The notes below the pieces were generated by a model. It ran no database searches, was not told the origin of the DNA, and saw only the letters and a list, made by a program, of their open reading frames with translations. From the NCBI GenBank assembly GCA_020736575.1, contig JAGPYM010000001.1:1736001-1800000 (forward strand): DNA of 64,000 bases, read 5' to 3'. This document shows, piece after piece, positions 43,885 through 54,685 of the stretch. The position numbers and the translations under genes are program-made. The stretch is from Thelonectria olida (Eukaryota; Ascomycota; Sordariomycetes; Hypocreales; Nectriaceae). Each line of letters starts with the position of its first letter. Position 1 is the first letter of the stretch.

Positions 43885-45801
43885 TTACAATCGTCGCCCG
43901 AACATGAATGTGCCGTACATTCCTCCGACGTCGGCCTCCGCAACCGGGATCTTCCTCATGCCCCAGCTCTCAGCCCCCAACTTCCACCACCGGGCACCGT
44001 TATCCCGAGTGGTTCCGTCCGAGTTCATGCGGACGAGCCAGTATCGACTGCCAAACTCCTTGGTAGTCCATCCCGCGCGCTCGAGGTTCTTCTTCACCTT
44101 GGCGGCTCGCTCGTATGCACGCTCCTCGAGCTCGATAACGTGCAGTGGGGCGCTGCCAGGACCTAGCATGGCGTTGGCACTTCCAATAATGGTATCAATG
44201 TCCGAAATATCGAGGTATCGAAGGGTGTGAGGGATCCATTGCTGGTTTTGGTACAGGAGTCGGTGAATGTCGGCGAGATCGATGCCACGCCCGATGGCCA
44301 GTTCCTCAAGATGCTGGACGAGAGGGGTGAGTAGCGGGAGGTGGGAGCGATCCATCCTGCTTCCCTTCAGGTTCAGGGATCGTAGAGTGGGGGGTAGATG
44401 GGGGAGAATCGCATCCACATCAGCCTTGCCTAGCAACAAATGGGTGCTGGCGAGGGTCGCAAGGCTGAGGACCACAATGGTCTGGATAACAGAAGGGTGG
44501 GTTGTGATAAACTTGACCACCACCTCGGAGCTCAACTCCCTGCACTTGGACAAGTTCAAATGGGTGAGTCTCGCCGTCTCGGGAATGCTCTGCAAGGCTT
44601 GATCCGTTACTCGAGTTCCAGCAAGATCGAGGTGGGTGACACGATCGAGACGAGGCAAGATGTGCTCGAAGACGGACGCAGGCAGGTTCAGGCACTTGTG
44701 GAAGGACACGCGGGTGAGAGTAAGAGTCTCAGGCCAAGGGTTCTGAAGTAGGCTCGTGAATGAATTCTTGAAAGCGGGCGAAGCGCAACCGGCGAAGTCC
44801 ACGGCCTGGAGGCGGGGAAGGTCAAAGAACAGCTTCTTGATGACATCAGGACCCAGATCCTCGTCAATGTACTCTTGCGCGAGGAACTCCTGAAGGTATG
44901 GTGTCAGCTCCAAACACTTCAGTAGGGTCTCCGAGGTCAGGTTTCGAGTCTGGGCCCGCTCACTGGCGGTCGAGAAGATGGTGGAGGGGTTGAAGTGGCT
45001 AAAGTCCAAGCGCCGCACGATAGAGGCCAAGGCAGGGTACTCGGTAATGGTGGCGAGGAACTTGCGGAAGATGCGCGAGTGGGGGATGGTAATGTGTCGG
45101 TAGAGGGTGTTGAGAGTCGCAGCGTGGATAGATCGCGAAGTAAGCAGAAGGGCCATCAAATCGGCATTTCGAGTAGTGAGGCCGTTTGGGGGGATCTCGA
45201 TAACGAGGAGATCGATAATATCACCTGAAGATCAGCGAGTCAGCATGGGACCGCACGACAGGGGGTGTTGCAGGGCCAAGCAGGGTCCCCGGCCTTGGTT
45301 AGTTCACTTACCCAAAACCTCACTTGGGAGGCGCTCGAGAGGCGAGGTGCCAGTGGCATAGTGATGGGGCGCTTTCTTCACAACGGGGGCTGGAGAACTC
45401 CAGGTCAGGGACAGCTTGTGCAGGTCCTCGCAGCTACGGCTCGCGGCCTTGCCCTTGATGGGAATCTGCTTCCAGCCTCGGAAGCCATCCGCAGGATACC
45501 AAAAACCATGAAGCCGACTGTGAGGCTGCGTTAGAGGAGCCTGGAACAAAGGCTGTGCAATCTCAGCGGAGGGTGATTCATCGAATACCTCTTCCGTCCC
45601 ATGAGAGTAGGAGGAAACCTTGGAGCGTGTGAACGTCTGCGCCAGGCCGTCGTCGTTCTCCCGCACCGAGGAGAAAGACGAGCGGGCCGTCTTGTCACTG
45701 ATGCTGTTGGGGGAGTCGGGGCGAGACATTTTGGCCTTGAGCAAGGCGGGGAGATCAAAGTGAGGCACCTCTTGGTGCACTGGGCTGAGGGGGATGGCCA
45801 T
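43885..45801 (-). CDS. F-box / leucine-rich-repeat protein, fungal
   Basis: Exons 45801-45312 and 45224-43885 encode 609 aa; the 87-nt intron (GTAAGT...TTCAG) lies inside the F-box (LERLPSEVLG joined to DIIDLLVIEI). The first ~150 residues are low-complexity plus a WYPADGFRGWKQIPIKGKAASRS block. The F-box follows at about 155-210, with LMALLLTSRSIHAATLNTLYRHITIP as its second half. Leucine-rich repeats come next (LTRVSFHKCLNLPASVF, VTHLDLAGTRVTDQALQSIP, LTHLNLSKCRELSS, LRSLNLKGSRMDRSHL). F-box proteins recruit substrates to SCF ubiquitin ligases; the repeats would choose the substrate, which is unknown here. I start at Met 45801 (MAIPLSPVHQEV), the first ATG in frame; the frame upstream has no ATG. 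The C-terminus ends GGMYGTFMFGRRL. Confidence 0.85.
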
Positions 45802-47346
45802 ATGCGAATTTCGAGGGAGAGGAGGAGGACGAGGAATGCGGATGGCCGACCCTTTCGGGGGAACGAGGCGGGTGCAGGTAGTTAAGGGAGAGTGGGACGA
45901 AAAGGTAGAGAGAGCTTCAACAAAGGTCCTCAAGGTTCGAGAAGATTGTAAAGTAAAAAGAGTCGAGAGTTTTTTTTATTCACGTTTAACCCGGTGTTCG
46001 GAGGGTTCGACGAAGGTGAGGAAGCGATGTTGTAACTGTTATGTAAGAGCAAATGCGGACTGATGGTTCGGAGGATGGCAGCCACGTCGTTCTGCTTGCC
46101 AACTGAAGGGAGCAGAGGAACAAATGGAACAATAAATGTGAACAATTTTTCTATTCAAAAAGATGACGAGAGGGAAGACGAGGCAAGAGGAGGGACGGGA
46201 GGTGGTCGCATCGGGGTGATGGGCTCTGGATATAAACCACCAAGCGACCCAAGCCACGACTCCACGAGCGGCGACCGACCAAGCGCTCGGAGAACTCATG
46301 AGATGGAGGACCCTGCTCTGCGCTGCGCTGCCTGACGTGCTAACGAAAGAGTCAAAGGGGTCCCGCCTCGTCCGCTCCGCTCTTGGCATGGACCTTCGCG
46401 GCTTCGGTCGTCGATGACAAGGAAGAAAAGCGCCACCCCAGGGACGTTGGCGAAGCGTCTTGTGTCGTGTTGGTATGAGCTGGGCCTATTTAGTTGAGTA
46501 ATGGAAATCAACGACTGGCCCTCTGTCGCAGCGTGTACTTTGTACCTGCTCAGCTGACACTCAAATCTTCCCATTTTTTAGCCCAGGGCCGTGTACCGAC
46601 TTGAGTGGCGATTGGACGGATTTTGGAGCTTTGACTAATGAACCCGACCTTGGCCTGCCTGTTGCTTGCTGCTTGTTAACAAGGTGTGTGTGTTTTGAGT
46701 TGCCGTGTCACTTGATAGTTAGAGGATGGATGGCACAATTGATGCCAACAATAAGCAAAACATGAGGCAGGTACCTAGCAATTTCCAGCTGCTCTTGCCT
46801 TGGTTACTGACTGTAACCTGCCTGTAGCCTGGAGCCTCCCCGCGCTTTCCAAGGCTCGCCCGCCGACTCCGGCTCCATCACTCAAGACTCTTTGCCTCCT
46901 ACGTCTCCAGAGCGCCGATGACGCAAAAGTGACTTGCCTATCCGAAAATAAAGACTGGAAAAAAATCATGAAAAAATCCAGGCCTTGATCTAGTCATCCT
47001 CGCCGCGCATCATGTCCATTCACACTACACTCACCCTCCTCCCTATCGTATTATACACCACCCTTTTTCACCCATTGTTCTGCTCCTCCTCCTCCAAGCA
47101 TCCCGGTGAAGCCTCCCTGCAAACCGTAACGTAATAGATTCAAAGACCCCAGGCGGGGAGAACCAAAGGCACAAGCCCTTTCCCCTCCTTCAAATCCTTG
47201 TGACCGATTTGCGAGCAAAGCACAATGCAAGCCCTACGATTCGACAATTTGTTGCATTCAAGCATTTCCGACATGTTTTCTTGATGCTTCTTTTCACGAC
47301 AATGCCATGCATGTATTGCATTTGGCGGCTTAAACATGAGGCTGCA

Positions 47347-47379
47347 AGCGCGCGCGCACGCACACACACACACACACAT
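47347..47379. repeat. alternating GC then CA dinucleotide tract
   Basis: (GC)n passing into (CA)n, 33 bp of alternating purine and pyrimidine with one interruption. Such DNA can adopt the Z form. It is non-coding in any recognised gene. Confidence 0.85.
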
Positions 47380-48701
47380 CCCCTCTGACTGCGGCGTTGG
47401 TTAGTGCAACCTATCGGCCTAGGTTCCCGATAGTAGGCGCAGAGAAGCTCCCTTCGATGTGTTCCATCAGATCCAATCCCGCCGCGCGGACGGGGGTGCC
47501 GAGTTGTCCGGGTCAGGTCCTTGCCCCAACCTACGATCACCAACACGCCCATGCACAGTCGCGACAGGAGAGATCCCCTACCGACCGATTCAAGAGTCGA
47601 AAACACTACAAGCGAATCTCGACCAGAGTAGGTAAAGAGCTACCCCAGAGGACCGGCAATGCTACTCCCGGCCCCTCCCAGAAGGGGGTTCCTTAGCCTA
47701 GCTATTGTTGGAGCCAAAGCCAACCTCATGAACTAAAGAGAACCCAAGACTCAACTAACTATTGCGGACGGGGAGTAACTGAGTAAGACACCTTGCTGGT
47801 AGTGAAACCACGTTTCTTTTGACGGACAGAAAAGAAACAATGCCCGTTCATCGGCCCAAGCTAGGCGCAGCACCAACTCGAGCTTAACCGGGGCCTTTGA
47901 GACGAACGATGGCAGCGTGACGAACACACGAGGCCACACTAGAATGTTTGCCCGTATTTGGAAGCCATCCGCGAAAGGCCGAGACCGATACCAGCCGTCT
48001 AGTCGCCGTCGCTGATTAGACTAATGAATGCTCACCGTGAGACTCCGGGGAAACCCCCCTACTGACTTACTATAATTGCCCATGCTGAAGAATGGGATGA
48101 CTGCGATACGCTAGAGGCACACGGTGAACAAGGTCAATGGCGGTATGCGAATCTGATACGGAAGAGGCAGCAGCATCTCCGACAATGCCATGATGAGGCC
48201 ACCGTCTGAGAGGCGCGGCTAGATTGCTCTGAGGATTTGTCTGTGTAATACGCTGTACAAAGCCTGGGCTGATGGGCGTTGATCCCTGGTATACGAATAT
48301 GGGAAATGGGCTGGTAACGGAAATGGCCAGGTTGCAGGTATGAGTAGATGCAAATGCGAGAGAATGATCATGCAATCGACGGCGCCCAAGCACCCAACTC
48401 AGGCCACACCACGTGCCCCTCACATCGCACGTCCACACGCCAAACAGACCGCCTTATTTTGGATAATTGGCACGATGGAATGATACAGATGCCGACTTGC
48501 TTAATTAAGTGGTTAATTAGCTCACTTACACGGTGTGTCTGTATACGAAAGTACGTGAGCGGAGATGACTCGATCATGTCCAATCCTGCCAAGTGTACCT
48601 GGATGATGTCGGAAGTGTAGCCGTGAGACTTTCAGACGCGAAACGACCTAATAAGGGAAGGAAGGAAGTAAGGCACTGTATTCGTATGTGTGAGTACCTA
48701 C

Positions 48702-48719
48702 TACCTAGGTACCTAGGTA
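48702..48719. repeat. 18-bp perfect palindrome of TACCTAGG units
   Basis: TACCTAGGTACCTAGGTA reads the same on both strands. The 10-bp core TACCTAGGTA recurs at 53232-53241, and related ACCTAGGT or TACCTAG sequences occur near 46777 and 50111. Confidence 0.8.
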
Positions 48720-50551
48720 CTTGAGATAGGTTTGTTCCTAGTACTGGCTCGGGATCGAAAAGGCCATTTTGCCTCACAATGGAAAAAGCCATTCGCGGCA
48801 GCGGCACTCCCGCCAATCTTTGAATAGATGCCCCTGAGATGGGCAAACACTGAGGCCACATGATGATGTCGGCCGACCAACTTGGGACGGCTCAACAATT
48901 TTTTTTTCGTCCGTCTTCCTGCTGCATTTTCTGTAGCTAGTCCCGTCGATTACGTTTCGTGATGCATATTCACGACAGCTGGGCTTGCATCTTGTCTTCA
49001 TGCAGGGCCGGTGCCGCCAGTCTGCGCCGAGCGATGCGTTCCATGGGTAGGTCGGCAACGGCTTGAAGGCTGGCCTGCATTGAAGAGAAACTGCAACATG
49101 TGTTTGATGATGCGTTTTAAAGTCAACCAAGTTCAATTCTGGGTTTCATGAATTTAAAGTCAAACCAAGTTCAAGTCTGGGCGTTTCTTTGTCCTCCATC
49201 GTGGCAATTTGATCTTCAACCTGTACTTGTACCGTGTACGTCGCTGCTTGCTGCTTCCCCACCGTCAAGAGTCTTCCGCCCCTCCCTGACGTCGAATTAC
49301 CCCGGATTTTTTGGTTTCCAGGTTCGGATTGGATCTTGTCCCATGCGTCATTCTGAAGGCTACTAGAATAACTTGTGCAAGTCAGTCTCGCCTCGAGTCG
49401 TACAGCACTACATAATCATTAGTTAATAGAAACAACGGCCAACACGCGCCCGGAAACGCTCTTGAGACTTTCATCCAGACCTCCTGTCACCGTGTGACTG
49501 ACCTTTTTCTAGAAAGTAAACCCTTGTTTGTCTATCCCAAGACTACTTAGCCTTCTTCTCTCCTTAGAGCTATCCGTAATTCGCACCCGACTCTCATCAA
49601 CATGGTCTAATATTGCCAAGTCCACAAGTGCAATGAACGGATACAGTACCGTAGCCCGATGCCTCGACACCACCAAACCGGCCCGGGACCTCAACAAAAA
49701 AAATGGAACGTGAACGGATAGTCCGAGACGGAGTGGAAAAGAAACCGAAATAGGTACGCGGCGACAGATAACTAGTATCTCTGTTAGCGGCGCAGATATT
49801 TCCCCCATGGGCCGCCAGATGGCGTCTTTTTCGTCCCCCTCTTCCCCTCACAATCTCACCTTGCCGCCTTTTCGTTGGTCAATGGCTGCTCTCGTCGTCC
49901 CGTTGTCCGATTTCGCCTTCATTAATGTTAGGTAACTATTACTTGTTAGTCCTGCACATCCTCCCCGCGTGATCAGCTTTCTTGGACCCTCCGCTCCAGA
50001 TTGTTCCGGAGGGTCCCACAGTTACCCAAAACCACCAAGCTCTGGCATCGTGACTTTTTTTTTTGGTCTCTGTGTCCTTTCACTAATACAGATGCTATGT
50101 GCTTTCTATTACCTAGGTTCTTGGTCCAGTATCCCAAATGACTCCGTTCCTGGAAAGAAAAAATGTCCACCCCGCAGTTTCGAGTCTGGGCTCCTGCGTC
50201 CAGCTGTCACTTTCGCCGTGCTCGCCGTGCTTCGCCATGCTTCATCCCGCTTCTTTCATGGTCACCCCGCAAAATTCGCCGTTGTACATGCCACCTGACG
50301 TTGAACCAAGTCGAAATCTCCTTTGCCTTTGCCACCATCTTAGAAGATGCTGGCGGACCCATCCGACGGACCCGGGCCAAATACACGAAACACATAATAA
50401 GTAAAAACAGAATTGAACGCCAATGTGCCTGTCATTAAATGCCGTTCAACCGAGACAGACGGCCTGGCCGTCGACGTCGCCCGGAACCAATCATCACTTC
50501 TTCACAAAACTGTTGTGACTCGGCCGCGAATCGTGCTGTTTCACGGCGATT

Positions 50552-52732
50552 CTACCGCCCATTCACCTTCTTGCCGCTCATCTTTAGGCGTTCTTTACAG
50601 TCCTCGCAGTACCATTTCGCTGCATCTTGTTAGCCTCCATCGTATCGTAGATGTAAACTTGATAGTGAACTTACCCTTAGATCCAGGCGCAACCTTGAGG
50701 CCAACACATTCCAAATGGAACCACTCTCGCGGACACCCATCAGCATCGCATGCGACCATCTCGCCATAACTGACGCTGTTACAGTAGCAGTAGGTTGGTT
50801 CGTCCGCATCAATGTCTCCATCATCATCCTCGCCTTGCCCATTCTTAGGCGTGCTTTCACCTGCCCGCGGCAGACTCGTAATCGCGTGAATAGTAGAATT
50901 GGTCTTCTTCTGATTCTTTTTATGGCCTCCATTGCTATCTGCATTTCGAGACAACCGCGACCGGGAAGCTTCCTGGAACGTCCCCTGTGCTGGGGTAGAG
51001 GGCTTGCTGGCTCGCCCGCTCTTTGTTGTGACTGTCACACTTTGGGGAACTGGAGGCACCGACTCACTCTTGCGATCGTTGTCATCGGCCTTATTCTCTT
51101 TCTTGTTGGTTGTTGGGGTGGGAGTTACAGTTGCATCTTGTCGCTCGGCCTCCTTCTTCGCGGTTTCAGTCTTCACAGGGGCAACTGGCTCTGGAGGTTC
51201 CTTTGCCTCAGGTATGGATTGTGGCCATGCGCTTGATTGAGGATTGGCTTCAGGCGCGCTGGTGCTGTTCCCATTCGCTTTATTTGATGCGGACGAGCTT
51301 GGGCGCCCTTTCCCACCATCTGCATTGGCTGATTGTACAGAGTTCTTGCGCGCACGAGTAGGCACTGGGACCGGAACCGTACCTGGAGCAGGAGAAGCGC
51401 GTACGGTCGGTTTGGGTTCGGGAAGTTCGGTGATAACAGGGGATGTCGTGGCGGACGTTGGCAAGCCAGTAGTACCGTTTTTGCTAAAACCATGTGTTAG
51501 TGATTTGACGAGATGTATGTGAGAAGCAAGCGGACGTACCTCTTCTTCGATTGACCGCTTCCAGAGGGAAGGGCCTTCCGCTTCTTCGGTCCTTCGGGTG
51601 CTGGAGTAGCTCGAGGACTCGTCGTCTTCGTCTTTGGTGCAGTGGTCCCAAACACGCTACTCATCGCGCGTTCCGTGGCCACGGCGCCATTGGTGGTCTT
51701 TTCGACCTTGCGTCTCTTCTGCGGGGGATTACCGCTGTTAGTAGAAGTTGGTGTGGTGATACCCAAGCCAACATTGTTCGTTTCTTCCTTTTTCCGGGAC
51801 TTGGCTCCCTGAGCCTTCTTCCCTTCGTGCTTGTGTTGACCACCGTGATCATCAGGGTCGGTTTCTTGATGGTTGTTGGTGTTATTATGATTCCTCGAAT
51901 TCTTCTTGGCTTGAACTGCTTGCTTCCGGGCGTCGCTCCTAGCGGCTGCCTCGTCGGCGAGAGCTTGTGCTGCAGCTGAGATGGCAGCGGCGCCATCGCG
52001 CCGTGCGCGGTCGGCTTGTGCTGATCGCCCGATGCGATTTTCAGGGTACGCCCAATGGGTCGTACTACCCCATTTTGTCTCATCACTGAACTCGTTCTCG
52101 AGGTATGGCCAGACATCGTCGATGCGGGCAAGCTGTGCTCGAAGTGTCTCGTTCGCGGTGGAGATGACGTGGTTCTTTTCCTCGAGCGAAACAAGCATTT
52201 CTTGAATTTTAATGGCTGTCTGTCGGTAGAGATGCCGGCGAGGCAGGTTTGACGGGTCGAAAACTAGGTCCTTGTGAGATTGAGCGTCGTCTGCAGATGG
52301 GCCAGTTTGAGAGCCTGGGCCTTGAGGAATGCCGCTGGAGCTGTTCTGGGCGCTCATCGGCGCGGAGCCTGGTGCATTGTTGCTCGCGGTATCATTGTTC
52401 GGACGTTGTTCGGGGAGGGGCGCCTTGGCTGCGGCTTCGACGAGTCGGAAAAGCTCTGCTTCGGGGGTAGAGAGTTTGGCGTCAACCTCCTTCATCAAGG
52501 TAAAGTGTCGCACCAGCTCCTTGGGGAGCGCAGTAATGGCGTCGGCAAAGTGTGTGATGGCTGGGAAAATGTCGATGGACTGGTCGCCGAGAGCGCCAGC
52601 ACCGATCGCCTCTCTCCCACCAGCGCGACCTGGGTTGGCTGAACTGCGCGGTGGATTTGTTCGCGTTTGTCGAACAGGCTGTGCTCTTCGGCTTGACGAG
52701 GCTTCGGGCGCGGGAAGCTTGGCTGACTTCAT
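50552..52732 (-). CDS. pho23: ING-family PHD-finger protein, Pho23-like (Rpd3L subunit)
   Basis: Exons 52732-51540, 51483-50675 and 50619-50552 encode 689 aa; introns are 56 and 55 nt. The N-terminal ING domain ([33 protein letters not shown], then [26 protein letters not shown]) has the SLEEK-HV signature of Pho23 rather than Yng1/Yng2. A long Ser/Pro/Lys-rich linker follows. The C-terminal PHD finger ([29 protein letters not shown], then [11 protein letters not shown]) has the C4HC3 zinc pattern and is completed only by the last 68-nt exon, which codes its final cysteine pair. PHD fingers of this class bind H3K4me3 and bring the Rpd3L deacetylase to chromatin. Sds3 of the same complex is encoded at 4811-6513. 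The length is well above yeast Pho23 because of the linker. Confidence 0.88.
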
Positions 52733-53476
52733 TGTGGGCGACGTAGCTGGGCCGAGGATGGGAAATTCGGTCGAGCTGATCGGGGAGTGGGATGAAGTGG
52801 ATTGGAGGTCGAGACGACGCAGCTAATTAAGGACTGGGCTGAGTAACAGTAAAAGCGACCTGATGGAAGGAAAGTCTAGGACATTTTGCGCCGATTGCAC
52901 GATTGGAATGTCGAAAAAGACGCGGATGACGGGGAGGGAAGATGGGAGGGCAGGAGAAAACTGAGGCTGAGGTAGAAGAGAAGAGGCACAACAACTCTTC
53001 CATTAGAATTTGGGGAAGCGCACGCTTGACTGCGCTCTTACGCAGGATGTCCATCTGCGGAACCAACCAACACACCACGTTTAGTGAGACCCGCATGTCG
53101 GAGAAACACACATTCCGATGCCGGTGCCTTTTTCTTATCTGATAAGCGCTGTGGCTATTTCGTCATTGCGTGTGGCCGTCGCATGGGATGGGAAGTTTCA
53201 GAGCACAGAGTAACTGTTCAAACTTGTTGAATACCTAGGTATAGAGCGTCTTTTTTGTCTATTTCCAAAAAAATCTTGATTTATTGCTACAATTAATACA
53301 CATTGAGGTTTGCATACTCAGCTTGCGCTACTAATAAACTCCAACTAGATCCCCTGATGCAGAAACCGCGTCTATATCCCACGCACGCCTGACTGAAATG
53401 AAATGATTGCTTGGTATCTGGACATATGCCTCCTAACCATAAGTCCATAATGAGCATCGGGTATCTTAAATCCAAC
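52733..53476. other. intergenic, upstream of PHO23
   Basis: About 0.74 kb between two minus-strand genes. The left end should hold the Pho23 promoter; the right end the 3' untranslated region of the Rer2 gene. It contains one TACCTAGGTA palindrome. No coding sequence is seen. Confidence 0.5.
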
Positions 53477-54685
53477 CTATTCAACCACGCTACGAGCCTT
53501 CACATTGCGTCCTCCGGTCGGCATTTCGTCACGATCTCGCTGCTTCTGGCGCCACTGCCACTCCAGCAGGATCCAGATGAAGTCCTTGAGGTCAAAGTCT
53601 GGCCATAGTGTATCGATGAAGAAAATCTGGGTATCCTGGTGGCATTGCCATAGCATAAAGTCACTGAGGCGCTCTACGCCACTAGTTCGGACGAAGATGT
53701 CCAGGGGAGGATCGTTGGACGTGTACATGTGCTTGTCCAAGGTCTCGGCAGTAATGGACTCGGGATTCGGCAGACCTAGGAGGCTGGAGGAGCTGTTTCT
53801 TGCTCGTAGACGAGGGGAGGGAGAATCTGGATGGAGGGTAGGCGACGACGAATTGCCATCTCCGTCGTCCTTCCCATCTTCGTCGAGACTGACCGAGTCC
53901 TCAGGGGGCACATCGGGGATTGTAGGCAAGCCCTCGTGGCCGTCGAGTTGCCTGGATAGAATCTTTTGCCTGATTCTAGAGGGCGAAAAGGGTGTAGTCT
54001 TCGGAGGAGTAGGTGCAAGGAATTCTTGCACAGTCGACTTGACTGCAGTAGTCATCTCAGCTCGAGAAGTGTAGGGAAAGCAAATGTTTAGCACCGCCCT
54101 GTTGTGCGTTAGCAAACGTCCTGCCATTTCCCCCACCATTTGATACGAACTTGTTGTTGTGCTTCGTTCGCGCGACGGCCTTGTCCACTTCTGCGAGGAC
54201 ATCGGCTCGGATGAGTTCGCGCTGGCCGAGAACCCGGACACGGGCACCATATTGGTCGAGAATGTGGCCGTACTTTGTTAACTGTTCAAGCTTGACCTTT
54301 GCCAGCTGCATGAGACCTTCGACTTCATATTTCGGACGGTTGAAGTTTTCAATACTGAAAGCATAGACTGTGACGACCTTGACGCCGCATTTGTAACAAA
54401 TCTCCATGATCTGGCAAAGGCATGTCAGCATACGGCGCGGGAACATGACTTCACCAAACATACTCTAGCAAGAGCCTCAAATCCATGGTTATGGCCCTCT
54501 ATGGTCTCCATCCTGTGGCTCCGAGCGTACCGTCGGTTGCCATCCATCTCAAACGACACATGTTGAGGAATAGGTCCCTGCTTCAGGGCGCCGACCAGCA
54601 GCTCTCGGAGTTGTCTCATAGCCCATTCTCCCGGAGGCGATTCCAGAACTATCCTCCGGAGCAGTGCAGATATAGCATCGGCCAT
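53477..54685 (-). CDS. RER2: cis-prenyltransferase Rer2/Srt1-type (dehydrodolichyl diphosphate synthase)
   Basis: Exons 54685-54464, 54410-54151 and 54098-53477 encode 367 aa; introns are 53 and 52 nt. Domain motifs in order: [18 protein letters not shown] with the catalytic Asp48, [36 protein letters not shown] built across the first splice, [16 protein letters not shown] across the second, and [37 protein letters not shown]. The enzyme extends farnesyl diphosphate with isopentenyl units to the long polyprenol used for dolichol and protein glycosylation at the ER. A Pro/Ser/Asp-rich insert at about residues 190-273 separates the two halves of the catalytic domain; it is absent from the compact yeast and bacterial enzymes. 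The usual MDGNRRWA has Tyr for Trp here. Confidence 0.93.

Larger units (their letters stand above)
45802..50551. other. 4.7-kb gene-poor region
   Basis: No recognised protein gene between the F-box gene start and the Pho23 stop. The left end (CT-rich on the minus strand) should hold the F-box gene promoter. Other contents are an alternating GC/CA tract (47347-47379), an 18-bp palindrome (48702-48719) and a nearly exact local repeat of an AAAGTCAA(A)CCAAGTTCAA phrase at about 49119 and 49155. Open frames are short and overlapping. Confidence 0.5.

Noticed and set aside
45802..45933. A 44-codon N-terminal extension of the F-box protein
   Set aside because: The extended frame begins with TTG, not ATG; Met 45801 is the first proper start.
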